Below, piece after piece: positions 50,632 to 58,649 of a stretch of 64,000 nt of DNA. The DNA lies in contig NZ_CP023689.1 in the NCBI RefSeq assembly GCF_008704715.1, positions 9,114,001 through 9,178,000 on the forward strand. The letters run 5' to 3'. Every line of letters begins with the position of its first letter. Positions within the stretch are counted from its first letter, which is position 1. A program made the position numbers and the translations under genes. A model generated the notes under the pieces. The model was not told the DNA's origin. It saw nothing but the letters and a program-made list of their open reading frames with translations, and did no database searches. This DNA is from Streptomyces chartreusis (GTDB lineage: Bacteria; Actinomycetota; Actinomycetes; Streptomycetales; Streptomycetaceae).

Positions 50632-51249
50632 TCAGACCTGGACGTCCTCCCGCAGACGGTGGTGCAGCCGGTGCAGGCCGCGCCGGGCGTGGCTCTTGAC
50701 CGTCCCCAGGGGCCAGCCGGTGCGTTCGGCGATCTGGGTCTGGGTGAGGTCCTCGTAGAAGGTCAGCCGCAGCACCCGCTGCTGGGCGTCCGGCAGCCCG
50801 GCGAGCGCGTCGCGGACGACCACCCGGTCCAGGGCGGCCTCCGCGAACCGGTCGCTGCCGCCCTCGTCGGGGGAGAGACGGGTGCCGGCCGAGGCGACGA
50901 GGTCACTGCGCCGCGTCCGTGCGGACAGGGCGTCGGCGATCTTGCGCCGGGTGATGCCCGAGATCCAGCCGGCGACCGTGCCGCGCTCGGGCCGGTAGCC
51001 CTGCCGACCCCGCCACACGCCGAGGAAGACCTGCTGGGTGACGTCCTCCGCCTCCCGCGCGTCGCCGAGCGCCCGCCAGGCGAGCGTGTGCACCAGGGGC
51101 GACCAGCGCCGGTACAGGGCGGCCAGACACGCCTCGTCGCCCGAGACCAGGCCACGCTCCAGCTCTTCCTCGCCGGTCGGTGCCGGGCCCTGATCGGTGG
51201 ATCCGGCAGCCGAGCGGGCCGGGGGCACGGCGCTCGGAGGCGGTGTCAT
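50632..51249 (-). CDS. ECF sigma factor, LitS type
   Basis: A 205-residue ECF sigma factor. Region 2 (about 30-105; CLAALYRRWSPLVHTLAWRALGDAREAEDVTQQVFLGVW) and region 4 (about 145-200; LPDAQQRVLRLTFYEDLTQTQIAERTGWPLGTVKSHARRGL) are complete. It stands divergent from a LitR-type photoreceptor gene, the arrangement of litS/litR in S. coelicolor where LitS drives light-induced genes. An AGGAG site seven bases upstream fixes the ATG at 51249; the frame stays open further upstream but has no such site. No anti-sigma factor follows it directly. The name rests on context rather than alignment. Confidence 0.8.
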   Translation of the reverse strand: MTPPPSAVPPARSAAGSTDQGPAPTGEEELERGLVSGDEACLAALYRRWSPLVHTLAWRALGDAREAEDVTQQVFLGVWRGRQGYRPERGTVAGWISGITRRKIADALSARTRRSDLVASAGTRLSPDEGGSDRFAEAALDRVVVRDALAGLPDAQQRVLRLTFYEDLTQTQIAERTGWPLGTVKSHARRGLHRLHHRLREDVQV

Positions 51250-51428
51250 GTCGATGGCTCCTCTCCTGAGGGACGGCTCGGTCCTGCGGTCGGTTCGCGA
51301 CGGACGGATCCGGTCCTCGGGTCGGTCGGGGGGCCTCTGTTGATCCGGCCGCGCCGGGTAACGCCATCGTGTGATCCGGGGCGGGAGGACAACAACACGC
51401 ATCGGTTGTGCGTCGTATCGTCGGGACC

Positions 51429-52469
51429 ATGGAGAAGACGGCGAGCCAGGCGGACCTCGGGACCGGACCCCGGGAGTCGGCCTCCCGGGAGGCGGGCGCG
51501 GGTCTCACGACCGGTGCGCTGGCCCGCCGGCTCGGGGTGTCGCCCACCACGCTGCGTTCCTGGGACCGCCGCTACGGCATCGGGCCGGAGGTCCGCGGCG
51601 AGGGCCGGCACCGGCGGTGGACGCCGCGGGACGTCGCCGTGCTGGAGGCGATGTGCCGGCTGACGTCCGCCGGAGTACCGCCCGCGGAGGCCGCCCGCAC
51701 CGCGAGCCGGGGAGCGGACGATGCCGTCGCGCTCGCGGACGACGCCGAGGCCGCGCCGACGGGCGGCGCCCGGACCCGTGCGAGCGGCACGCTGCCGCTG
51801 GGCGATGTGCGTCAGGAGTGCCGTGGGCTCGCCCGGGCCGCGGTGCGGCTCGACGCGCCCGCCGTGGAGCAGCAGTTGGCCTCGGCGGTGGACGACCACG
51901 GCATCGTCGTCGCCTGGCAGGAGGTGATGGCGCCGACGCTGCACGCGGTGGGCCGCAAGTGGGCCTCGTCAGGCGACCGTTACGTCGAGGTGGAACACCT
52001 GCTGTCCTGGCACGTCTCCAGCGCGCTCCGCCGGTGCACCCGCCCCCTGGGGACACCGGGCCCGGCCCACGCTCCCGGACCCGTGCTGCTGGCCTGCGTG
52101 CCCGGCGAGCAGCACAGCCTCCCGCTCGAGGCGCTCAACGCCGGGCTGTGCGAACTGGGCCTGCCCACGCGGATGTTCGGCGGCGCCGTCCCCGCGGAGG
52201 CGCTCACGGCCGCGGTGACCCGGATCGGTCCTGCGGTGGTCGTGCTGTGGGCCCAGACCCGGTCGGCCGCGAGCCTGCCGCTGGCCCAGCACATCGCGGG
52301 CGCGCAGTGGGGCGTGCGGGGCGCACGCGGCCGGCCCGTGGTGATGCTGGGCGGCCCCGGCTGGCTCGGCCGCCCCGGGCCGGGAATGCTGCGGCCCACC
52401 AGCCTGAAGGACGCGCTGGACGTGCTCACGGGGCTGTACTCGCAAGGGACGCCCGCGGGTTCGCAGTGA
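51429..52469 (+). CDS. LitR/CarH-type B12-binding MerR-family photoreceptor
   Basis: A 346-residue light-responsive repressor type. Residues 26-95 form a MerR winged helix (LTTGALARRLGVSPTTLRSWDRRYG). Residues 125-205 are the helical B12-cap domain with Trp178 and Glu189-His190 (a W-x10-EH spacing). The Rossmann-like cobalamin domain (about 215-340) has VPGEQHSLP, where His229 is the expected lower ligand. Family members bind adenosylcobalamin in the dark, repress, and release DNA when light breaks the Co-C bond. It is divergent from the LitS-type sigma factor and convergent with a photolyase. The start may lie at the very 5' end of the message. Confidence 0.87.
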   Translation: MEKTASQADLGTGPRESASREAGAGLTTGALARRLGVSPTTLRSWDRRYGIGPEVRGEGRHRRWTPRDVAVLEAMCRLTSAGVPPAEAARTASRGADDAVALADDAEAAPTGGARTRASGTLPLGDVRQECRGLARAAVRLDAPAVEQQLASAVDDHGIVVAWQEVMAPTLHAVGRKWASSGDRYVEVEHLLSWHVSSALRRCTRPLGTPGPAHAPGPVLLACVPGEQHSLPLEALNAGLCELGLPTRMFGGAVPAEALTAAVTRIGPAVVVLWAQTRSAASLPLAQHIAGAQWGVRGARGRPVVMLGGPGWLGRPGPGMLRPTSLKDALDVLTGLYSQGTPAGSQ

Positions 52470-52490
52470 CCCGGGGCGGGCGAGGGGAGG

Positions 52491-53861
52491 TCATCTCCCA
52501 CGGGCCTGCTTGAAGCGGGCCAGCCCGTCGGACAGGTCGATGATCGGATCCGGGTAGTCCAGCGCGGCACGCTCGTCGTCGGGCAGCCGCCACGGCTCGT
52601 GCACCGTACGTCCCTCGACCCCCGCCAACTCCGGTACCCAGCGCCGGACATAGCCGCCGTCGGGGTCGTAGCGCTTGGCCTGCGTGACCGGGTTGAGGAC
52701 ACGGTTGGGCCGGGTGTCTGTGCCCGTCCCCGCGACCCACTGCCAGTTCAGCTGGTTGTTGGCGACATCGCCGTCGACCAGCAGATCGAGGAAGTGCCGG
52801 GCGCCGATGCGCCAGTCGACGTACAGGGTCTTGGCCAGGAAGCTCGCCGTCAGCAGGCGGCCGCGGTTGTGCATCCAGCCCTCGTGCCGCAGCTGGCGCA
52901 TCGCGGCGTCGACGACCGGATAGCCGGTGCGGCCCTCCCTCCACGCCTCGATGTCGTCGCGCGCCTCCCGCTCGGAGCGCCAACGGTCGTGCCGGGGGCG
53001 GTAGTCGGCGCTGCCCGCGTCCGGCCGCGCGGCGAGGACCTGCCGGTGGAAGTCGCGCCAGGCGAGCTGCCGTACGAAGGCCTCGGCACCGGGCCCGCCG
53101 GCCCGCCGCGCGCGGTGGACCAGCTCGACGGGGGACAGGGTGCCGAAGTGCAGATGCGGGGAGAGGTGGGAGGTGGCGTCGCCGGCGAGGTCGTCATGGC
53201 GCTCCTCGTAGGCGGACACCGGTCCGCGCAGCCACGCGGTGAGCAGTTTGCGGCCCTCCTGCTCGCCTCCCGCGGCGAGCCCCTGCGACACGCCCCGCAC
53301 ATCGTCACGGGAGGGGAGCGGCTCGGAGCCGACGCCGTCCGGGACCCGTACCTTGCGCGGCGCGCCCAGCGCGTCCCGCACCAGCTCGTCGGACCAGCGG
53401 CGGAAGTAGGGCGTGAAGACGGCGAAGTGGTCCGAGCCGGCCGGGGTCACCGCCCCCGGGGCGACGGCGGTGCTCACCGTGTCGTGGACGTGCAGCCGCA
53501 CCCCTTCGGCCTCCAGGGCCCGCCGCAGCCGCTCCTCGCGCCGCTGGGCGTGGGCGCTGGCGTCGGACGCCATGTGCACCTCGTCGGCGTCCGCCTCGGT
53601 GACCACCTTGCAGACCTGGTCCACGAGGTCGCCCTCGCGCACGACGAGCCGGCCGCCCCGCTCGCGCAGCCCGGCGTCCAGGTCGCGCAGACAGTCGGCG
53701 AGGAAGGCCAGCCTGTTCGGTACGGCGAACCCGGCGCCGTCCACCGCCCGGTCCCGCACGAACAGCGGGACCGTCAGCTCGGTGCCGTCGAGGGCGGCGC
53801 GCAGCGGCGGGTGGTCGTGCAGCCGCAGATCGGAGGTGAACAGGACGACCGAGATGCTCAT
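52491..53861 (-). CDS. phr: Deoxyribodipyrimidine photolyase, class I type
   Basis: A 456-residue DNA photolyase that repairs UV-induced pyrimidine dimers with blue light. The N-terminal antenna domain (1-125; SVVLFTSDLRLHDHPPLRAAL) is followed by the FAD-binding domain. Conserved parts include LSPHLHFGTLSP, FVRQLAWRDFHRQVLA, GWMHNRGRLLTASFL, and DGDVANNQLNWQWVAGTGTD, which wraps FAD and the dimer. GGAG eight bases upstream sets the start at 53861. Upstream are three tandem CGGTCGAYG units that may be regulatory. It lies next to the LitR-type gene, and light-induced photolyases are known LitR/CarH-type targets. Confidence 0.9.
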   Translation of the reverse strand: MSISVVLFTSDLRLHDHPPLRAALDGTELTVPLFVRDRAVDGAGFAVPNRLAFLADCLRDLDAGLRERGGRLVVREGDLVDQVCKVVTEADADEVHMASDASAHAQRREERLRRALEAEGVRLHVHDTVSTAVAPGAVTPAGSDHFAVFTPYFRRWSDELVRDALGAPRKVRVPDGVGSEPLPSRDDVRGVSQGLAAGGEQEGRKLLTAWLRGPVSAYEERHDDLAGDATSHLSPHLHFGTLSPVELVHRARRAGGPGAEAFVRQLAWRDFHRQVLAARPDAGSADYRPRHDRWRSEREARDDIEAWREGRTGYPVVDAAMRQLRHEGWMHNRGRLLTASFLAKTLYVDWRIGARHFLDLLVDGDVANNQLNWQWVAGTGTDTRPNRVLNPVTQAKRYDPDGGYVRRWVPELAGVEGRTVHEPWRLPDDERAALDYPDPIIDLSDGLARFKQARGR

Positions 53862-53901
53862 GTCGGGTGCTCCGTGGGAGTCGGGGATCTGACCCGCTGC
53901 C

Positions 53902-53928
53902 CGGTCGATGCGGTCGATGCGGTCGACG
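53902..53928. repeat. Three tandem 9-base units CGGTCGAYG upstream of the photolyase
   Basis: The units start at 53902, 53911 and 53920: CGGTCGATG, CGGTCGATG and CGGTCGACG. They lie 41 to 67 bases upstream of the photolyase ATG, in the 83-base gap to the SDR gene. Iterated short direct repeats at a promoter can bind a multimeric regulator, but this could be chance slippage. Confidence 0.55.
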
Positions 53929-53944
53929 GGGGCGGCCGGGAAGG

Positions 53945-55471
53945 TCAGGGAACGCGGGCGCCGTCCGGTGCGGGGGCGGGCGTGCTCGCCGCGGCCCGGG
54001 CGATGTTGCGGGCCATGCCGCCGAACACGATCGCGTGGAAGGGGGAGACGCTCCACCAGTACGCCTGGCCGAGCAGACCGTGCGGATGGAACAGGGCGCG
54101 CTGCCGGTACCGGGTGCGGCCGTCCCCGTCGGTGAGGACCCGCATCTCCAGCCAGGCCAGCCCCGGCAGCCGCATCTCGGCGCGCAGCCGCAGCAGCCGG
54201 CCGGGCTCGATCGCCTCGACCCGCCAGAAGTCCAGCGAGTCGCCGACCCGCAGCCGGGACGCGTCGCGGCGCCCCCGGCGCAGCCCCACCCCGCCGACCA
54301 GCCGGTCGAGCCAGCCGCGCACCGCCCACGCGAGCGGGAAGGAGTACCAGCCGTTCTCGCCGCCGATCCCCTCGATCACCCGCCACAGCGCCCCGGGTGA
54401 GGCGTCGACCCGGCACTCCCGGTCGTCGCTGTACAGGCTTCCGCCCGCCCAGTGCGGGTCGGTCGGCAGGGGGTCGCTCGGGGCGCCGGGCACGGACGCC
54501 GACGACCAGCGGGTCGTCACCCGCGCGTCCCGCACCCGCCGCAGGGCCAGCCGTACGGCCTCCTCGAAGCCGATCGGATGCCCCGGCGGGTCGGGGACGT
54601 GTTCGGTGATGTCGTGCTCGGCGCACACCACCTCGTGCCGCAGCGACTCGGTGAGCGGGCGTGCGATCGAGGAGGGGACAGGGGTGACCAGGCCGACCCA
54701 GAGGCTGGACAGGCCGGGGGTGAGCATCGGCACGGTGAGGATGACCCGGCGCGGCAGCCCGGCGACCGCCGCGTAGCGGACCATCATCTCCCGGTACGTC
54801 AGCACGTCCGGCCCGCCGATGTCGAAGGTCCGGTTGACGTCCTCGGGCATCCGGGCGCTGCCGACGAGGGCGCGCAGCACGTCCCGGACGGCCACGGGCT
54901 GGATGCGGGTGTGCACCCAGCCGGGAGTGACCATCACCGGCAGGCGTTCGGTCAGATAGCGCAGCATCTCGAAGGAGGCGGAGCCCGAGCCGAGGATGAC
55001 GGCCGCCCGCAGGACGGTCGTCGGCACCCCTGAGGCCAGCAGGATCCGGCCGACCTCGGCCCGCGAGCGCAGATGCGGGGAGAGCTCCCGCTCGGGCACG
55101 CCCGCGGGGGTGAGACCGCCGAGGTAGACGATCCGCCGGACGCCCGCGGCCCGTGCCTGCTCGGCGAAGATCCGCGCGGCCCTGCGGTCGGTCTCCTCGA
55201 ATTCCTTCCCGGTGCCCAGGGCGTGCACCAGGTAGTACGCCACGTCGACGCCCTCCAGCGCCCGGCGGACGGAGGCCGCGTCGGTGACGTCGCCGCGCAC
55301 CACCTCGGCCTCCTTCGCCCAGGGGTGATCACGCAGCCGGTCGGGGGAGCGGGCCAGGCAGCGCACCCCGAACCCGGCGTCCAGCAGCTCGGGCACGAGG
55401 CGCCCGCCGATGTAACCCGTGGCGCCGGTCACCAGGCACCGCGGTCCCTCACGCACCTCGTCCTGCTCCAT
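53945..55471 (-). CDS. SDR-family NAD(P)-binding protein fused to DUF2867
   Basis: A 508-residue two-domain protein. Residues 1-310 are an atypical/extended SDR with VTGATGYIGGRLVPELL (the GxxGxxG nucleotide loop) and a VDVAYYLVHALGTGKEFEETDR segment. Residues 345-500 are a DUF2867 SRPBCC-like domain (DRECRVDASPGALWRVIEGIGGENGWY, with FHPHGLLGQAYWW near the end). Such proteins frequently neighbour photolyase genes in actinobacteria and proteobacteria. Flavin, quinone or lipid chemistry is possible; no substrate is known to me. It is upstream of and co-directional with the photolyase. Confidence 0.85.
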   Translation of the reverse strand: MEQDEVREGPRCLVTGATGYIGGRLVPELLDAGFGVRCLARSPDRLRDHPWAKEAEVVRGDVTDAASVRRALEGVDVAYYLVHALGTGKEFEETDRRAARIFAEQARAAGVRRIVYLGGLTPAGVPERELSPHLRSRAEVGRILLASGVPTTVLRAAVILGSGSASFEMLRYLTERLPVMVTPGWVHTRIQPVAVRDVLRALVGSARMPEDVNRTFDIGGPDVLTYREMMVRYAAVAGLPRRVILTVPMLTPGLSSLWVGLVTPVPSSIARPLTESLRHEVVCAEHDITEHVPDPPGHPIGFEEAVRLALRRVRDARVTTRWSSASVPGAPSDPLPTDPHWAGGSLYSDDRECRVDASPGALWRVIEGIGGENGWYSFPLAWAVRGWLDRLVGGVGLRRGRRDASRLRVGDSLDFWRVEAIEPGRLLRLRAEMRLPGLAWLEMRVLTDGDGRTRYRQRALFHPHGLLGQAYWWSVSPFHAIVFGGMARNIARAAASTPAPAPDGARVP

Positions 55472-55587
55472 CTGGCATCGGTCCTCACGTGTCGGAACCC
55501 CCTGGTGATCACTTCCCCGCCCGGGGCGGTTTCGGATGCGGCCACCGTCGGGCGAGGGGAACGGCGGCGGGTCTATAGGGTGATCGC

Positions 55588-56094
55588 GTGGGCACAGCGA
55601 ACGACGGGCAACAGCGTGCGGCGGGACCGGAGTCCGGCGCGGACGGGACGCCGACCGACCTGTACTCCTTCGCGGTGCGGCTGCGCCGCATGAACGGAGA
55701 GATCAACCGTCTGGTCCATGGCTTCGCGGCCGAGCACGGTCTGCACCCCACGGACATCCAGGCCCTCGCGGCGATCATGGACACGGACGAACCGATGACC
55801 CCCGGCCGCCTGCGGCAGCACCTCGGCCTCACCTCTGGGGCGGTCACGGCGTGCGTGGACCGCCTGGAGCGCGCGGGGCACATCCGCAGGGTCCGGGAGA
55901 GCGCCGACCGCAGGGTCGTCCATCTGCACTACGCCCCCGACGCGCGGTCCGCGGCCCGGTCCTACTTCCGTCCGCTCGCCGCGGCGACGGAGGCCGCCCG
56001 CGCACAGTTCAGCGAGGCGGAGCTGGCCGTGGTGCTGCGCTTCCTCACCGCGATGAACGAGGAACTGGGCACGGTCGGGCCGGGCGCCCGCTGA
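55588..56094 (+). CDS. MarR-family transcriptional regulator
   Basis: A 168-residue MarR regulator. The winged helix spans about 55-120 (LHPTDIQALAAIMDTDEPMTPGRLRQHLGLTSGAVTACVDRLERAGHIRRVRESADRR). Flanking helices form the dimer interface. The GTG at 55588 is chosen as the only start that fits the domain. It lies 161 bases upstream of an MMPL exporter gene, and a perfect 17-base palindrome of MarR format sits between them, so repression of the exporter is likely. It is divergent from the SDR-DUF2867 gene. Confidence 0.87.
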   Translation: MGTANDGQQRAAGPESGADGTPTDLYSFAVRLRRMNGEINRLVHGFAAEHGLHPTDIQALAAIMDTDEPMTPGRLRQHLGLTSGAVTACVDRLERAGHIRRVRESADRRVVHLHYAPDARSAARSYFRPLAAATEAARAQFSEAELAVVLRFLTAMNEELGTVGPGAR

Positions 56095-56173
56095 ATTCGC
56101 CGGCCCGCGGGTGCATCCGACCCCCGGGAGGCAACGGAAGAACGGGTGTCGTCTACGATCACGGACAGCAAAT

Positions 56174-56190
56174 ATCTCAATCATTGAGAT
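56174..56190. promoter_or_regulatory. MarR-type operator ATCTCAAT-c-ATTGAGAT
   Basis: A perfect palindrome with 8-base arms around one central base, AT-rich in a GC-rich setting, 66 bases upstream of the MMPL start. The format matches MarR-family sites. It lies downstream of the MarR gene and upstream of the transporter, suggesting the transporter has its own repressible promoter. Confidence 0.8.
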
Positions 56191-56255
56191 TGTTTGTTGT
56201 TGAGGTATCTGCCGTCCGGGCAGCCCTCCTGCCGTACGAACAGCTCTGGAGACCG

Positions 56256-58331
56256 ATGTCCTCCCCCGCCCGACGCGCCCGTGTGCTCGTCCCCCTGCTC
56301 CTGCTGGTCGGCTGGCTCGTCGCCGGAGGTGTCCTCGGCCCCTACGCCGGACGCCTCGGCGAGGTCGCGACCAATGACCAGGCCGCGTTCCTGCCGCGCA
56401 GCGCCGAGTCGACCGAAGTCATAGCGCAGCAGCGCGCGTTCCGGCAGAACGAGACCCTGCCCGTGATCGTGGTCTGGACCGGCGAGGAAGGCACCGGGAT
56501 CACCGAGCGGCGGACCGCCGCCACCCGGGCCCTCGCCTCCCTCACCGGCTCGCCCGGAGTCGCCGGCGAGGTCTCACCGGCGATCCCGTCCGAGGACGGG
56601 CAGGCACTGGAGGGCGTGGTCCCGCTGCGCCCCGACCTCGGCGACGAACTCGCCGGCACCCTGGACCGCGTCCGCGCGGCCGCCGAGCGCGTCCCGGGCA
56701 CCACGGTCCAGCTCGCGGGTCCCGCCGCGACCCAGGCCGACCTGTCCGACGCCTTCGCCGGCATCGACGGGCTGCTCCTCGCGGTCGCGCTGGCCGTGGT
56801 CCTGGTCATCCTGCTGCTCGTCTACCGCAGCCTGCTGCTGCCCCTGGTGATCATCGTCGGTTCGGTCTTCGCCCTCGGCGTGGCCTGCGCCGTGGTGTAC
56901 GTCCTGGCCGACCACGACGTCGTCCGCGTCGACGGGCAGGTGCAGGGCATCCTCTCGATCCTCGTGATCGGCGCGGCCACCGACTACGCCCTGCTGCTCA
57001 CGGCCCGCTACCGCGAGGAACTCGCCCGGCGCGCCGACCGGTTCACCGCCATGGCGGCCGCGCTGCGGCAGTCCTGGGCGGCGATCACCGCCAGCGCCGC
57101 CACCGTCGCGCTCGGACTGCTCGCCCTGCTGCTCAGCGACCTCACCAACAACCGCGCCCTCGGCCCGGTCGGCGCCATCGGCATCGCCTGCGCCGTCCTG
57201 ACCTCGCTGACCTTCCTGCCCGCCGCGCTCGTCCTCCTCGGCCGCGCCGCCTACTGGCCCGCAAGGCCGCGCCCCGTGGACGCGGACCGGGAAGGCATCT
57301 GGCACCGGGTCGCCGCCCTGGTCGACCGGGCGCCGCGCAAGGTCTGGGCGGTCACCCTCGCCGTCCTGCTGGCCGGCGCCGCCTGCGCGCCCCTCCTCAC
57401 CTCCAAGGGGGTCCCGCTCGACGAGACCTTCGTCAACGACGCGCCCTCGGTCGCCGCGCAGCAGACCCTGAGCCGGCACTTCCCGGCCGGCTCCGGCAAC
57501 CCCGCCGTGGTCGTCGCCGACGCCGGCCGGCTCACCGACGTCGTCCGCGCGGCCGAGGACACCGAGGGCGTCGCTTCCGCCGCCGCGGCCGGCGCCTCGG
57601 GCCGGCCCGGTGACGAACCCCTCGTCGTCGACGGCCGGGTACGCGTCGACGTCACCCTCACCGCCGCCCCCGACAGCGACGCCGCCAAGGACACCGTCGC
57701 CCGGCTGCGCGCCGCCGTGCACGACGTGCCGGACGCCGACGCCCTCGTCGGCGGCTACACGGCCCAGCAGTACGACACCCTGCGCACCGCCCAGGACGAC
57801 CGTGCCCTGATCGTCCCCGTGGTCCTCGCGATCATCCTGGTCATCCTGATCGCGCTGCTGCGCTCGCTCCTGCTGCCGGTGCTGCTGGTGGTGACGGTGG
57901 CTCTCAACTTCCTGACCACACTGGGCGTCTCGGCGCTGGTGTTCCGTCACATCCTCGGCTTCGAGGGGACCGACGCGTCGGTGCCGCTGTACGGGTTCGT
58001 GTTCCTCGTCGCCCTCGGGGTCGACTACAACATCTTCCTCATGTCCCGGGTGCGGGAGGAGACACTGCGGCACGGGCCCGCGCAGGGCATCTCCCGCGGC
58101 CTCGTCAGCACCGGCGGGGTCATCACCTCCGCCGGTGTGGTGCTGGCCGCCACCTTCGCCGCCCTCGGCGTGATCCCGCTGGCGTTCCTCGTACAGATCG
58201 CCTTCATCGTGGCCTTCGGCGTCCTGCTCGACACCCTCGTCGTGCGGTCGCTGCTGGTGCCCGCGCTGGTGCGGGACATCGGGCCGCGCGTGTGGTGGCC
58301 GACGTCCGTCGGAGAAAACACGAAGGGGTGA
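56256..58331 (+). CDS. MMPL-family RND exporter
   Basis: A 691-residue inner-membrane transporter of the MMPL/RND type with 12 predicted helices in two repeats and an extracellular loop after the first helix of each half. The proton-relay motifs are GAATDYALLLTARYREE in the first half and ALGVDYNIFLMSRVREE in the second (Asp-Tyr pairs). MMPL proteins export lipids, siderophores or drugs. Lying beside a lipid-modification island and controlled by MarR, it may export a modified lipid or a toxic hydrophobic compound. GGAG four bases upstream fixes the ATG at 56256. Confidence 0.9.
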   Translation: MSSPARRARVLVPLLLLVGWLVAGGVLGPYAGRLGEVATNDQAAFLPRSAESTEVIAQQRAFRQNETLPVIVVWTGEEGTGITERRTAATRALASLTGSPGVAGEVSPAIPSEDGQALEGVVPLRPDLGDELAGTLDRVRAAAERVPGTTVQLAGPAATQADLSDAFAGIDGLLLAVALAVVLVILLLVYRSLLLPLVIIVGSVFALGVACAVVYVLADHDVVRVDGQVQGILSILVIGAATDYALLLTARYREELARRADRFTAMAAALRQSWAAITASAATVALGLLALLLSDLTNNRALGPVGAIGIACAVLTSLTFLPAALVLLGRAAYWPARPRPVDADREGIWHRVAALVDRAPRKVWAVTLAVLLAGAACAPLLTSKGVPLDETFVNDAPSVAAQQTLSRHFPAGSGNPAVVVADAGRLTDVVRAAEDTEGVASAAAAGASGRPGDEPLVVDGRVRVDVTLTAAPDSDAAKDTVARLRAAVHDVPDADALVGGYTAQQYDTLRTAQDDRALIVPVVLAIILVILIALLRSLLLPVLLVVTVALNFLTTLGVSALVFRHILGFEGTDASVPLYGFVFLVALGVDYNIFLMSRVREETLRHGPAQGISRGLVSTGGVITSAGVVLAATFAALGVIPLAFLVQIAFIVAFGVLLDTLVVRSLLVPALVRDIGPRVWWPTSVGENTKG

Positions 58332-58421
58332 ACATGCTCACGCCGAAGGCGGGCAGGCGGAGTGTACGGGGCAACTACTCGGCCCACGAGGCGAAGTCCG
58401 ATCCTGGAGGTGTCTGCCGGT

Positions 58422-58589
58422 ATGGGCGCGAAGGTGTTGGAGCGGTTTCCCGCGGGTGCTCCGCGCGGATCGTGGCCGGCGGAGGAGTACGCGGCCGAAC
58501 GCCGCGCCCATGGTGAACCGGCGACCGTCGTGATGGACCTGAAGTCGGACGCCTTCCTCGTCGTCGTCCCCACGCGCGAAGAGGACTGA
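58422..58589 (+). CDS. Small conserved-type protein, 55 residues
   Basis: A 55-residue acidic protein of unknown function: MGAKVLERFPAGAPRGSWPA opens it and VVMDLKSDAFLVVVPTREE closes it. It has good Streptomyces codon bias at third positions and a GGAGG upstream of the ATG, though the 11-base gap is long. A very strong terminator follows eight bases after the stop, supporting a real gene end. An open frame slightly upstream in another frame is not protein-like. Confidence 0.6.
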   Translation: MGAKVLERFPAGAPRGSWPAEEYAAERRAHGEPATVVMDLKSDAFLVVVPTREED

Positions 58590-58596
58590 GCGGGCC

Positions 58597-58637
58597 TCCG
58601 CACGCCGGGCGGGATCAGGGCCCGCCCGGCGTGCGGA
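58597..58637. terminator. Very strong bidirectional hairpin terminator
   Basis: A perfect 17-base-pair inverted repeat (arms 58597-58613 and 58621-58637, loop atcaggg) lies between the convergent small-protein and acyl-CoA-dehydrogenase-like genes. It is the longest perfect stem found in this window. Confidence 0.85.
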
Positions 58638-58649
58638 CCTACGACGGCT

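Noticed and set aside
58334-58516. Short open frame starting MLTPKAGRRSV just after the MMPL gene
   Set aside because: Its translation is Arg/Gly-rich and overlaps, in another frame, the 55-residue gene at 58422 that has better codon bias and a terminator directly behind it.
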